Shown piece by piece: positions 9,567 to 19,013 of a DNA stretch of 64,000 bases. The DNA comes from Alistipes megaguti (lineage in GTDB: Bacteria; Bacteroidota; Bacteroidia; Bacteroidales; Rikenellaceae): assembly GCF_900604385.1 (NCBI RefSeq), contig NZ_LR027382.1:2836076-2900075 (forward strand), given 5' to 3'. Every line of letters begins with the position of its first letter. Positions within the stretch are counted from its first letter, which is position 1. The position numbers and the translations under genes are program-made. Below the pieces are notes generated by a model. That model was not told where the DNA came from. It worked only from the letters and a program-made list of their open reading frames with translations, and did not search any database.

Positions 9567-10609
9567 AACGCTCGATCACTTTACTGCCCGCGACCGCCGC
9601 CCTGCTCGCGACGGCCCTGCTTACGACCCGTTGCGAACGCCGTCCGCTCGTGGACGCCGGCAATACGCACTACGTCCGGGTCTACATCGACGAGGAGATC
9701 AAGAACGTCACGACGGGATTCTACAACCCCTCGCTCGTCAAACCCGACTACGCGACACCCGAAATGTTCCGTGTCGCCCTCTACGATCTGACAACCGGTC
9801 AAATCGCCGCCGAACGCTATCTGCGCAACCGACATACCGATGCCCGCGGCGTCTACTACGACGGCTACATCGTAGCCGAACCCGGCGACTACCGGCTGCT
9901 GACCTACAACTTCGGCACCGAGACGACGATCATCGACCAAAGCCACCTCTACCACGAAGCCGTGGCCCGTACGAACGAAATCTCCACCGTGCTGCGGCAA
10001 TCGCTCTCCGTACGCGCCGGAGGCGACGAGGAGCGGATCGTCTACGGCCCCGACCACCTCTTTGTCGACCAGCATCCCGGACTCTCGATCTCCCCGAAAG
10101 AGGAGGTCGACACGCTGCGCAGTGTCGAAGGCGACCACTTCACGGCCCAGAGCATCGTGTTGTCGTACTACCTACAGATCCGTGTCAAGGGGGCCCAGTG
10201 GATCTCCTCGGCCGTCGGTCTGGTGACCGGCATGGCCGGGTCGGCCACGCTCAACGACGGGCAGGCCCGCGAGGAGGATCCCGTTACGGTCTACTTCGAA
10301 ATGCACCGCGGAGGCCTCGATACCAACGAGCCCTTCATCTACACGACGTTCCACACCTTCGGCAAACTGCCCGATGCGAACAACCAGCTCAAGATCACCT
10401 TCGATGTCCGTACCACCGACGGCCGCGCCCTGACCACGACGCTCGATATCACGGACAAATTCTCCGAACCCGATGCCATCGAACACCAGTGGATCCTGCT
10501 CGACCAGGTGCTCAACATCCCCGAACCCGAAGAGCCCGAAGGCAGCGGCGACGGATTCGCTCCGGGCGTCGACGACTGGGAAGACATAGAGACCGATATT
10601 ATCATCTGA
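9563..10609 (+). CDS. fimbrial minor-subunit-like lipoprotein (FimB/Mfa2 or DUF5119 type)
   Basis: This 348-residue protein begins with a lipoprotein signal (ALLTTRCERR, Cys24). It contains repeated immunoglobulin-like beta segments (RVYIDEEIKNVTTGFYN, FRVALYDLTTGQIAAERYL, GDYRLLTYNFGTET) and ends with a Pro/Glu-rich tail and VDDWEDIETDIII, as in DUF5119/Mfa2-like subunits. These usually cap or anchor the fimbrial shaft. It overlaps the DUF3575 gene by four bases (ATGA), so the two are translationally coupled. The exact subfamily is uncertain; membership in the fimbrial system follows from sequence and position. Confidence 0.78.
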   Translation: MKRSITLLPATAALLATALLTTRCERRPLVDAGNTHYVRVYIDEEIKNVTTGFYNPSLVKPDYATPEMFRVALYDLTTGQIAAERYLRNRHTDARGVYYDGYIVAEPGDYRLLTYNFGTETTIIDQSHLYHEAVARTNEISTVLRQSLSVRAGGDEERIVYGPDHLFVDQHPGLSISPKEEVDTLRSVEGDHFTAQSIVLSYYLQIRVKGAQWISSAVGLVTGMAGSATLNDGQAREEDPVTVYFEMHRGGLDTNEPFIYTTFHTFGKLPDANNQLKITFDVRTTDGRALTTTLDITDKFSEPDAIEHQWILLDQVLNIPEPEEPEGSGDGFAPGVDDWEDIETDIII

Positions 10610-10662
10610 TAATCACACGGATAACAGATATTATTTCAATTCACTCTTTAATGTTCTATTTT

Positions 10663-11754
10663 ATGAAAAAAGTTTTGCTTTTGGCAGCTTCGGCTGGCAT
10701 TGTGCTCTCCGGCTGCGTGAAAAACGAACCGGCCGACACGTTCGGTACGTCGGACGCAAAGATCACGTTCGAAGCTCCGGCCGTAGGCGCCACGACCCGT
10801 GCCATCCCGGGCGAGATCGACAACTCGGCAGCCTATCCCGAGAAGGAGACGTTCAACGTCTGGGGTTGGTATCACGAAGGGGTCTACACCAACTTCGCTG
10901 CTCTGACCAACTACATGACCCAGGCCGACGGCAAACCCATCATGGTAGCCAAAGAGGGCAACACCTGGGCCCCGGCAACGGACTATTTCTGGCCCAAAAC
11001 CGGTAAGCTGACCTTTGCCGCCTACTCGCCGGCCGATGCCGCAGGTACCTTCACCCACACGGCCCAGGGTCTGCAGATCGAAGGCTTTACGGTTCCCGCC
11101 GTCGGCGCTCAGTACGACCTGATGTACAGCGACCGTGCCTACAACCGTACCAGCTCGGACAAGAACTACACGGGCTCGCAGACAACGAACCCCTATGACG
11201 GTGTCGACATCGTCTTCCACCACGCACTGTCGTCGATCGTCTTCAAGGTCGGCACTGCGGAGGATTACTCGACGGGCGCCGACATCGACTTCAAGATCAA
11301 GAGCATCACGATCAAGAATGTCTACGGTGCCGGTGACTTCAACGAGACGCTGACCGACGGCACGACGACCCGCACTCCCGCCTGGACGGCAACCGGCAAT
11401 GCAGATGCCCAGTATGTCGCATTCACGGGTGACTTCGCCGTACCCGAGGATGGAACGACCTACACCGAGCCCACGCTTCCGGATGCGGAACCCACCGATC
11501 TGATCCTGCTTCCGCAGTCGTTCGAGGGCAACGACGCTGCCGTTGTCGAGATCGCCTACACCTACAAAACGGCCGCTTCGGCCGAGATCGCCGCTACGGA
11601 GACCTTCATCCTCAAGAACTCGACCAACGCCAAGACCTGGGAGCCCAACAAGCGCTACACCTACCGCATCCTCTTCGGTCTGGAAAAGATCACCTTCGCT
11701 CCCATTGTTGAGAACTGGGAGGATGTGACCGTCGAGCCCGGCATCAACCTGTAA
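10663..11754 (+). CDS. fimbrillin family lipoprotein
   Basis: This 363-residue fimbrillin has a lipobox (LSGC, Cys18). It carries the A-strand Arg site typical of Bacteroidales fimbriae (ATTRAI, Arg46), where an Arg-specific protease is thought to remove the first strand so that subunits polymerise by strand exchange. The central part has the family's conserved segments FAAYSPADAAGTF and DIVFHHALSSIVFKV, and the end is FAPIVENWEDVTV. I chose the ATG at 10663, directly before the charged start of the signal, rather than the ATG at 10651. It is the best candidate for the main shaft subunit. Co-transcribed with its neighbours. Confidence 0.88.
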   Translation: MKKVLLLAASAGIVLSGCVKNEPADTFGTSDAKITFEAPAVGATTRAIPGEIDNSAAYPEKETFNVWGWYHEGVYTNFAALTNYMTQADGKPIMVAKEGNTWAPATDYFWPKTGKLTFAAYSPADAAGTFTHTAQGLQIEGFTVPAVGAQYDLMYSDRAYNRTSSDKNYTGSQTTNPYDGVDIVFHHALSSIVFKVGTAEDYSTGADIDFKIKSITIKNVYGAGDFNETLTDGTTTRTPAWTATGNADAQYVAFTGDFAVPEDGTTYTEPTLPDAEPTDLILLPQSFEGNDAAVVEIAYTYKTAASAEIAATETFILKNSTNAKTWEPNKRYTYRILFGLEKITFAPIVENWEDVTVEPGINL

Positions 11755-11837
11755 TCCGCCCGCGGAGGCGAAACCTATTCCGCAATTTGCCTGCGGACGG
11801 GGTGATACCCGCCGCAGGCCCTAAAGACCTGACAAGC

Positions 11838-12782
11838 ATGAAAAACCCACTCTTTCGGATCCTTCTCGCTTCGGCTGCCGCCTCGCTGATCGGCGCCGGC
11901 TGCGTGAATGAAGACCGCGACCATCACGATCCCGTCGTAAGGCTCGCGTTCGAACCCGTCATGCAGGCACAGGTACGCTCGGACGCCGCCCCGGAGGACG
12001 CCGCCGCAGCCTACTCCATCGAAGACCATTTCGGGGTCAGCGGCTGGTCGCTCGACAAGGAGTCCTCCTGGAAAGCCGAAGCCAAAAGCGCCGACAGCTA
12101 TCTGGCCATGGAACGTCTCGTCCGGAACGGAAACCTCTGGTATCCCGACCCGGAACTGGACTGGCCGTCGGATCAGTACACGCTCTCCTGCATCGGGTTT
12201 GCACCGTTCGAGGCCGCCACAGCCTGCACTCCGTCGGAAGGCGTCGTCTTCGACGAAGTGGACACCTCGTCGGACCCCGGCGACCTCCACTACACCGAGC
12301 CCCAGACCGATCTGGCCAAAAGCCACAACGGCGGGATCATCCCCCTGCCGATGATCCCCGCACTCTGCAAAGTCGACTTCCGGGTACGCAGCGTCTCGGG
12401 GTACGAATCCACACGCGTCTATGTCCGCAGCATTACGCTCGCCGGAATCGCGCTGAAGGGCCGCTTCCAGTCGCTGCCCGAGCCTAAGTGGACGCTCGAG
12501 AATCCGGCAGATGAGCGTCTTCTCTTCTTCGAAGGCGATCAGGAGGCGGTATATACGCCGCAGATCGTCGGCTCCGCACGGCGCATCATCCCCCAGGAGT
12601 TCGACGGCACGATCAACGTCGTCTATCAGTTTGTGACCCCGGCCGGCGGCCGTCTCAACCAAGAGGAGAAGGACCTGCCCCTCAAGATTACGCTCGAAGC
12701 CGGCCGCCACTACGTCTTCACGCTGGCCGTCAGCCCGGCCGGCGTCGAGGTAATTCCCGAAAATCCCTCACAACTCGAATAA
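11838..12782 (+). CDS. fimbrillin-like lipoprotein
   Basis: This 314-residue lipoprotein has a signal ending in IGAGC (Cys22) and an Arg in the expected processing zone (Arg47). It resembles fimbrillins in its tyrosine-rich strands (YTLSCIGFAPFE) and in the C-terminal part RHYVFTLAVSP. I chose the ATG at 11838 because the signal peptide starts there; the frame is open further upstream but that stretch is not signal-like. It is probably an accessory subunit of the same fimbria. Confidence 0.78.
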   Translation: MKNPLFRILLASAAASLIGAGCVNEDRDHHDPVVRLAFEPVMQAQVRSDAAPEDAAAAYSIEDHFGVSGWSLDKESSWKAEAKSADSYLAMERLVRNGNLWYPDPELDWPSDQYTLSCIGFAPFEAATACTPSEGVVFDEVDTSSDPGDLHYTEPQTDLAKSHNGGIIPLPMIPALCKVDFRVRSVSGYESTRVYVRSITLAGIALKGRFQSLPEPKWTLENPADERLLFFEGDQEAVYTPQIVGSARRIIPQEFDGTINVVYQFVTPAGGRLNQEEKDLPLKITLEAGRHYVFTLAVSPAGVEVIPENPSQLE

Positions 12783-12797
12783 AAACGCCCGACACGC

Positions 12798-13994
12798 ATG
12801 ATACGAACATTCAAATACCTGATTCCGATCCTCTCGGTTGCGGCGTGGAGCTGCTCCAACCCCGATACCGGAGGAGCTTCGATGCCCGAAGCCGGAACCG
12901 TGCCCATCAGCTGGAAGGTGGAAAGCGTCGACTCTCCCTCTTCCCGCTCGCTCGTGGGCCCCGAATTCGACGATGAGGGGAATCCCTACACCGATCGCGA
13001 CTGGATCACCCTCGAACAGGCCTGCGCCCCGACCGGGAACGGCGGCGAAGGTCAGGCCATCGGTATCTGGGCCGACTACACCTATACCGACAGCCAGGGC
13101 AACGAGAAGACCAACCGCAATATCTTTGCGGGCACCCGGCTCATCTATGCCGAAAAGGCCAACGGGAACCCATGGAGCGACTGGAACTACGAAGGAAACG
13201 ACCTCTACTGGTTCAAGGGCGGCCAATACAAGTTCCGCGCCTACTACCCCGAGCAGATCGGCGACAACGTCATCTCGTCGGCCACGGCCTCGACCTTCGT
13301 CATCGAATACCCGACCCACGACATGCAGGAGGATCTGCTGCTGGCCTACAACTACGTCAACACGACCGATCCGCAGGTCGACCTCAATCAGCCCGTCGCA
13401 CTCCGATTCAGCCACGGTCTGGCGGCCGTCCGGTTCCTCGTCAAGGCCACCTATTCGAACACCGACTACCTTACTTCGTGCTGGCTTCAGAACGCCGATT
13501 CGCGCGACTTCGCCACCTCCGGAATCCTCGCCTACGGATCGGAGACCGACGAGGAGAGCATCTCCTGGATCAACGGCTACAATCCGCCCGTCACCGAACG
13601 GATCTATTACTGGAAAAACTCGGGTGTCGAATTTTCGGCGGACCCTACGGCCGGAACCTCAACCCCGGCCATGGCCTACACCCGGACCGGGACCTCGGAG
13701 GGTGAACTCTTCGCTCAAAACAACGGCTGGGTGCTGATCCTCCCCCAGCAATCGTCCGGAAACCTGCAGTTCTGCTTCACGACCCAGAGCGGCGAAGAGG
13801 GCGTCTATCGTGTCTCCATTCCCAAGGTGACCGAGCGCATCAAGGCCAGCGACGGCTCCGTGGTCGAAAGTACGGAATACCTCCCCGGAAAACGGTATAC
13901 CTATACGATCTCGATCACCGAAACCAACCTCATCCTCGATCTGACGGTCGCCGACTGGAACGAACGCGAATCGTCACACAGCATCGTCTTCTGA
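12798..13994 (+). CDS. fimbrillin family lipoprotein
   Basis: This 398-residue lipoprotein has a signal ending in AWSC (Cys19) and a likely Arg processing site (SSRSLVG, Arg50). It has the fimbrillin order: a strand rich in aromatic residues (FKGGQYKFRAYYPEQIG), the conserved LRFSHGLAAVRFLVKATY segment (equivalent to FHHALSSIVFKV in the shaft protein), and the ending KRYTYTISITETNLILDLTVADW. The gene starts 16 bases after the previous stop. A structural subunit is most likely. Confidence 0.85.
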   Translation: MIRTFKYLIPILSVAAWSCSNPDTGGASMPEAGTVPISWKVESVDSPSSRSLVGPEFDDEGNPYTDRDWITLEQACAPTGNGGEGQAIGIWADYTYTDSQGNEKTNRNIFAGTRLIYAEKANGNPWSDWNYEGNDLYWFKGGQYKFRAYYPEQIGDNVISSATASTFVIEYPTHDMQEDLLLAYNYVNTTDPQVDLNQPVALRFSHGLAAVRFLVKATYSNTDYLTSCWLQNADSRDFATSGILAYGSETDEESISWINGYNPPVTERIYYWKNSGVEFSADPTAGTSTPAMAYTRTGTSEGELFAQNNGWVLILPQQSSGNLQFCFTTQSGEEGVYRVSIPKVTERIKASDGSVVESTEYLPGKRYTYTISITETNLILDLTVADWNERESSHSIVF

Positions 13995-14019
13995 CAACGC
14001 CCCAAATTCAGCAACCATC

Positions 14020-15804
14020 ATGTACGGCAAACTCTCCATACGCTATCTCGTTCCGATGCTCCTGGCGGCCCTCATCGGGTGCCAGCAGGCTGAAGAGGTC
14101 AGTCCCGTGACCCCCGACTCGCCCCGCGAACCGGCCAGTCTGGTCCTGACGTCGGACTTCTCGGCCCTGATCGCCTCCGCATCCCGGACCAACGACGCCG
14201 ACGACAACACCATCCGCCACGTCTCGCTCTTCCTGATCAACTACCTCGAAAACCGGCTCGTGGCCTACCGCAACATCTATCCCGACGAGCAGGCCTCGCT
14301 CTCGACATACGACGATCGGGATGCCGAAAACGGCTTTGTCAACGAGGCTACCGGCAAGGTCGATCCCGCGCTGACCTCCGGGAAGGTGGTCCGCGTGACG
14401 TTCAACTACAACGATCCGAAACATGGACTGGCCGAGAAGCTCACCCGCGGCTCCTACGTCCTGCTCGCCGTGGCCAACTACTCGGAATCGGACCAGTTCG
14501 GCAAATCGGGCATCGCCCAACAGATCCGCAACCTGACAGAGCGTTTTCAACAGACTCCGGCAACCGGAATCAGCAACTTCCGCCAGGAGTGCGGCAACTT
14601 CTATGATCTGGTGCTGCAAATCCCCGTCAAAACCGACCAGAATAACCAGCAATACGCCCCCTACGTACGTCCCGGGAGTGTCTCCATCCCGCTGAGCACC
14701 ACGCAGACGCTGAATCTCATCTCCGGCTCGAACCGCATGAGCGCCGAACTCAAGCACACGTGCGCCCGCGTGAAAATTGACATCTGCAACTACAGCGAGC
14801 TGCCGCTGACGGTCGAGGAGCTCTCGATGAGCGACAACTTCACCCAGTCGGCCTGCTACCTCTTCTCGAGGGCCAACGGCGAGAACTATACCGATGAGGT
14901 CGCAAACGCAAACAGCGGCAAGGGGGCTCCGGTCACAACCGACGCCAATGCACTCGTTCCCTTCGTCGAAAATACCGTCGTCACCAAGAATATGGGAGTC
15001 ACGACGCTCTTCGACGGACTGATCTACGAAAGCCGCGACGAGGTGAACAACTACACCTACACGATCGGGGTCAACTACGGAAACAAGGACCTCACCCGCT
15101 ACGAACTCAAGAACGACGGACAACCCGTCACCTCGCTGTACAACATGCAGGCACAAGGCCCCTACTTCCTGATCAAGCGCAGCGATGCCGATTCGTATCT
15201 CTACGACCAGAACGATGCGGTCTACGCTTCAAGCGGCAGCAACACTCCGCAGCAGATCCTCGATCAGTGCGCCGCAAACAACTACTACTACAACTATGTC
15301 TGGGAACTCGTCTGGGACGGCAGCAGCTCGGGCTATTACCTGCGCAATGTCCAGACCGGAAAGTACATCGAGGAAATCACCTCCACCAGCGAATACTACC
15401 GTCTGAAGACCGTCGACCGGACCAGTTCGGCCGATACGTTCAACGTCAGCGGAAGCTACGGCAACTTCAACTTCCGCTCGACCAGTTATTACAATGCATG
15501 GTCGTGGTCGTCGCGTTATGCCTACATCTATTACAACTGGAACAACGGCGTGGTCTGCGGCCAAGGCAGCGGCTCGAATTTCATGCTCTACCCGGTTGAA
15601 CAAGTCTCGGGACTGGGTACCCGCGAACAGGTCATCCTGCGAACCATCGACAAGACGAGCGGCGTGGTGAGCGACGTGCACGAAATCCAGCGCAACGACT
15701 TCATCCGCGTGCTTGTCGAGGTGTCGTACAACCCCGACAAGGGCGACTTCGAATTCTACGTCAACGACTGGGAAATCGGCGGCGGCGAGATAACCTTCAA
15801 TTGA
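14020..15804 (+). CDS. fimbrial accessory/adhesin lipoprotein
   Basis: This 594-residue lipoprotein has a signal ending in LIGC (Cys21) and an Arg site (SASRTNDADD, Arg56). The N-terminal half resembles Mfa/Fim accessory subunits (HVSLFLINYLENRLVAYRNIY, LKHTCARVKIDICNYSELPLTVEELSM). The middle contains an insert rich in Tyr and Asn (about residues 385-530), which may be a ligand-binding module. The C-terminus returns to the conserved form (RVLVEVSYNPDKGDFEFYVNDWEIG). Its place before the largest gene suggests a near-tip role. Confidence 0.78.
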   Translation: MYGKLSIRYLVPMLLAALIGCQQAEEVSPVTPDSPREPASLVLTSDFSALIASASRTNDADDNTIRHVSLFLINYLENRLVAYRNIYPDEQASLSTYDDRDAENGFVNEATGKVDPALTSGKVVRVTFNYNDPKHGLAEKLTRGSYVLLAVANYSESDQFGKSGIAQQIRNLTERFQQTPATGISNFRQECGNFYDLVLQIPVKTDQNNQQYAPYVRPGSVSIPLSTTQTLNLISGSNRMSAELKHTCARVKIDICNYSELPLTVEELSMSDNFTQSACYLFSRANGENYTDEVANANSGKGAPVTTDANALVPFVENTVVTKNMGVTTLFDGLIYESRDEVNNYTYTIGVNYGNKDLTRYELKNDGQPVTSLYNMQAQGPYFLIKRSDADSYLYDQNDAVYASSGSNTPQQILDQCAANNYYYNYVWELVWDGSSSGYYLRNVQTGKYIEEITSTSEYYRLKTVDRTSSADTFNVSGSYGNFNFRSTSYYNAWSWSSRYAYIYYNWNNGVVCGQGSGSNFMLYPVEQVSGLGTREQVILRTIDKTSGVVSDVHEIQRNDFIRVLVEVSYNPDKGDFEFYVNDWEIGGGEITFN

Positions 15805-15814
15805 TTCTGCGCGT

Positions 15815-18800
15815 ATGAAACGATTCATAATACTCTGTCTGTCGACGCTCGGCCTGCTGACCGCAGGCTGCGTCAAGGAGCCTGAACTCGATGCCTCGAA
15901 ACTCTCCGAAGGCGAGGTATGGGCCACGCTCGATTTCGGACACACCGATTTCGAGAAAATTCAGGTCACCACCCGCTCGACGCTCGGTCTGATTGCCGAA
16001 TCGCGCGTCTCGAACCTCTATGTCTTCCTCTTCGACCGCAACGGAAACCGCGTTTACGGACACTTCTTCGACTACGACAACAAGCGTTCGACCAAGGAAG
16101 AGGTCGTTGCGGCCAACGTCAACTGCTGGATGGTCGACAACCTCATGAGCGAAGGCGATCAGACCCGCGGTACGATCCGCATGAAGATCCCCCAGCTCAC
16201 GGGCGGTACCTTCTACCTGGTGGCCAACCTCGACACCGACATGTTCAACATCTCGGCCGAGAAGTTCAGCTTCATCCGTACGCGCGCCGAGCTCGAGGCA
16301 CTGGCGGCCGTGCTCAATCAGGAGATCACCTCCCGCAACGGCATGTTCCCCATGTCGGGCCTGGCCGAAAACATCACCATCACCGAAAACGGAATCACCT
16401 CCCAGACGGGCGGCAAGGTCGAAATCCCGCTGACCCGCATGGATTCGAAGATCGAGGTCCGCATCCGTCCGGCCGTCGGCAACGAAACCCGCGTCGACAA
16501 CGGGGGTACGGAGACCATTCAGCGAATCAAGGGTTTCACCCCCGAATCGTGGCATGTCGTCAACCTGCCCAAGGGTTCGTTCCTGGTCGAGCACCCGGTT
16601 ACGGATGCGGGCGGCTACGATGCCGAGACCGGATTCTTCGACAGCCCCGAGGTCAACTTCGAAACCCAGACCGAGGAGAGTTTCAAGTACACCAACAGCG
16701 ACGGAACGCAGACCACCGTCACGGCACCCGTCTACGGATTCTCGTTCTACACCTACGAAAACCGGCCCGCAGCCAAAAAGAGCGTTCCGGAGAATCAATA
16801 CCATCTGCGCGACAAACGTCTTAAGGATGAAACGGGTGCCTACGATACGACAAACGGATTGTGGGAGTATGCCCCCGAGACGGCCACCTATCTGGTCATC
16901 AAGGGCGAAGTGGTCATGGATGTCGACGTCAGCTCGGAGGCCAAAACTCAGACACTCAACGCTTCGGTTGTCTACTACATCCACCTGGGAGACATTGCCA
17001 ACGACCTGAGCGACTTCGGTGTCAAGCGCAACACGCACTACACCTATACCGTCACCATCAAGGGCGTGGAGAACATTCAGGTCGAGGTGTCGACCAACGT
17101 CGAGAATGAATCCGGCGCCACGGGACACGTCTACATCGCCAAAGAGTCGATCTACACCTTCGACGCCCATTACGGCCAGCGTGTCTTCGCCTTCGACCAG
17201 GAGTCGATCACCTCGGAGGATGTCACCTGGTACGTAAAGACTCCGTTCGGCCGCGAGGGCATGCCCGAGGTAGTCAACGGCGCCGAGATCCCGAACGGTC
17301 TGGACTACAAGTGGGTGACGTTCCGCATCAACGAGATCGAGCCCTCGGGGCAGTACAGCCACCGCAACCGGAGCTACCACCCCGACGAGGTGATGGACGT
17401 CATCGAATTCTGCAGCTACATCCGCGAGCAGAAGACCCTCTTCGATAACAACCGGCCGAACGACTTCCGTCTGGAGGAAGATCCCGAACTCAAGCGGCAA
17501 TACCCCGACCGTCCGGACATCTACAACCGCTACCGGATCTACGCTACGATCTTCGTCGACGAATACTACTACGACAAGGACCCCATCTCGGGCGAGGTAA
17601 GGTCGACGCTCTGGAAGGAGTTCATCAACCAGCCCAACCGTACGATGCACATCCTCTGCGACACGGATTTCAGCGCCGACGGCGACAGTTCTACGACCGG
17701 CAGCGTCGTGACCATCCGTCAGCACTCGATCCAGTCGATCTTCGACACCACGAACGAGGAGCTCAGCACGGCCTGGGGCGGCGAGACAATCGACGAAACC
17801 GAAGGACACCTCTGGTTCTACAACCGCACCGAACGCCACGGTACCGAGTCCTACAACCGGATGGACTTCGGCAATACCTCCCGCTCGAACGGACTCTACA
17901 ACACGGCCCGACTCTGGGAACTGACCGACGGAAACGGGAACTTCAGCTACAAGCAGTGGAACGATTACCTCGATTACGACCGCGAGAACGACCATGAACA
18001 ACTCTTCCTCAAGGACGATGACAATATTGCGACAGCCCGCTATACCTGTCTGATGCGCAACCGCGACGAAGACGGCGACGGCGTCATCGAGGCCTCGGAA
18101 ATCAAATGGTATCTGGCGTCGATCCAGCAGTTGACGGCGCTCTACGTCGGCGATCAGGGCCTCTCGAACGACGCCAAACTCTACGACCGCTACAACGGTT
18201 ACGGAAAGAATGACACGGACGAAAACGGTTCGATCTATTGGCGCCGCCACATCATCAGCAGCACGCGTTGGGGTGGCTCCGCTCTGGCCAACTACCCCAC
18301 CATGCTCTGGGCCGAAGAGGGACTCTCGACGAGTGCCTACCAGCAATACAGCACGGGCAACGATGCAAAACCAGGCCGATACACCGTCCGCTGTGTTCGC
18401 AACCTGGGTATGGACCCCGCCAGCGAGTCCGAAGCCGTGGCCGCCATGAACGACGTCAACCACACGCCCGAATACTCGATCCGCTTTCAAACCGTCGAGG
18501 AGAACAATAACTCCACATCGGTCTACAAGTTCGACATGTCGCGGGTCAACAAAAAATCGACCCGTTACTACACCTCCCGCGAACTGGAACCCGGCGACGA
18601 GTACTCGGAATCGGCCCGCGTCTATCCCGCATTCGAAACCGGTCCGCTGGTGACCTTCACCGGCGGCTACAACGCCCTGAAAGATATGATCGAACGCGGC
18701 GAATCGCCCTGTCCCGACGGATACCGTGCTCCGAATATCCGTGAGGCCAGTCTGATGTCGAACTACATCACGTCGGATGTGAATACGAACTGGTGGAACA

Positions 18801-18952
18801 ACCGGTATTCGCTCGTCAATACCTCCTATTCATTCGGAGAGTTGGGCAAATTCTACGACTGGGGCATATCGTGGTACTGCACCGGCAATCACGTTACCAT
18901 CTCACAACCCAGCAACGCCACCTCGATCCGCTGCGTGAAAGATATCAAATAA
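15815..18952 (+). CDS. large fimbrial tip adhesin-like lipoprotein (DUF4906 type)
   Basis: This 1045-residue lipoprotein has a signal ending in LTAGC (Cys19) and the Arg site VTTRSTLG (Arg54). The first half is Mfa/Fim-like (SNLYVFLFDRNGNRVYG; a segment with VEIPLTRMDSKIEVRI). The second half is a DUF4906-type C-terminal module with RYTCLMRNRDEDGDGVIEA, a Ca-binding-like DxDxDG loop, and paired Cys late in the protein (CPDGYRAPNIREASLMS, SIRCVKDIK). Such large C-terminal genes are usually the tip adhesin. It is the last gene of the operon; I see no clear terminator in the 60 bases that follow. Confidence 0.82.
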   Translation: MKRFIILCLSTLGLLTAGCVKEPELDASKLSEGEVWATLDFGHTDFEKIQVTTRSTLGLIAESRVSNLYVFLFDRNGNRVYGHFFDYDNKRSTKEEVVAANVNCWMVDNLMSEGDQTRGTIRMKIPQLTGGTFYLVANLDTDMFNISAEKFSFIRTRAELEALAAVLNQEITSRNGMFPMSGLAENITITENGITSQTGGKVEIPLTRMDSKIEVRIRPAVGNETRVDNGGTETIQRIKGFTPESWHVVNLPKGSFLVEHPVTDAGGYDAETGFFDSPEVNFETQTEESFKYTNSDGTQTTVTAPVYGFSFYTYENRPAAKKSVPENQYHLRDKRLKDETGAYDTTNGLWEYAPETATYLVIKGEVVMDVDVSSEAKTQTLNASVVYYIHLGDIANDLSDFGVKRNTHYTYTVTIKGVENIQVEVSTNVENESGATGHVYIAKESIYTFDAHYGQRVFAFDQESITSEDVTWYVKTPFGREGMPEVVNGAEIPNGLDYKWVTFRINEIEPSGQYSHRNRSYHPDEVMDVIEFCSYIREQKTLFDNNRPNDFRLEEDPELKRQYPDRPDIYNRYRIYATIFVDEYYYDKDPISGEVRSTLWKEFINQPNRTMHILCDTDFSADGDSSTTGSVVTIRQHSIQSIFDTTNEELSTAWGGETIDETEGHLWFYNRTERHGTESYNRMDFGNTSRSNGLYNTARLWELTDGNGNFSYKQWNDYLDYDRENDHEQLFLKDDDNIATARYTCLMRNRDEDGDGVIEASEIKWYLASIQQLTALYVGDQGLSNDAKLYDRYNGYGKNDTDENGSIYWRRHIISSTRWGGSALANYPTMLWAEEGLSTSAYQQYSTGNDAKPGRYTVRCVRNLGMDPASESEAVAAMNDVNHTPEYSIRFQTVEENNNSTSVYKFDMSRVNKKSTRYYTSRELEPGDEYSESARVYPAFETGPLVTFTGGYNALKDMIERGESPCPDGYRAPNIREASLMSNYITSDVNTNWWNNRYSLVNTSYSFGELGKFYDWGISWYCTGNHVTISQPSNATSIRCVKDIK

Positions 18953-19013
18953 ACCGACGGGCGGAACAACCGCAAACTCTTCCGGAAAACGGACGTCAAG
19001 CCGGGCTCCGGAA

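Noticed and set aside
15797..18490. Long open frame (897 codons) on the minus strand inside the tip-adhesin gene
   Set aside because: It is a shadow of the real plus-strand gene, has no recognisable domains, and arises from high GC and strong codon bias.
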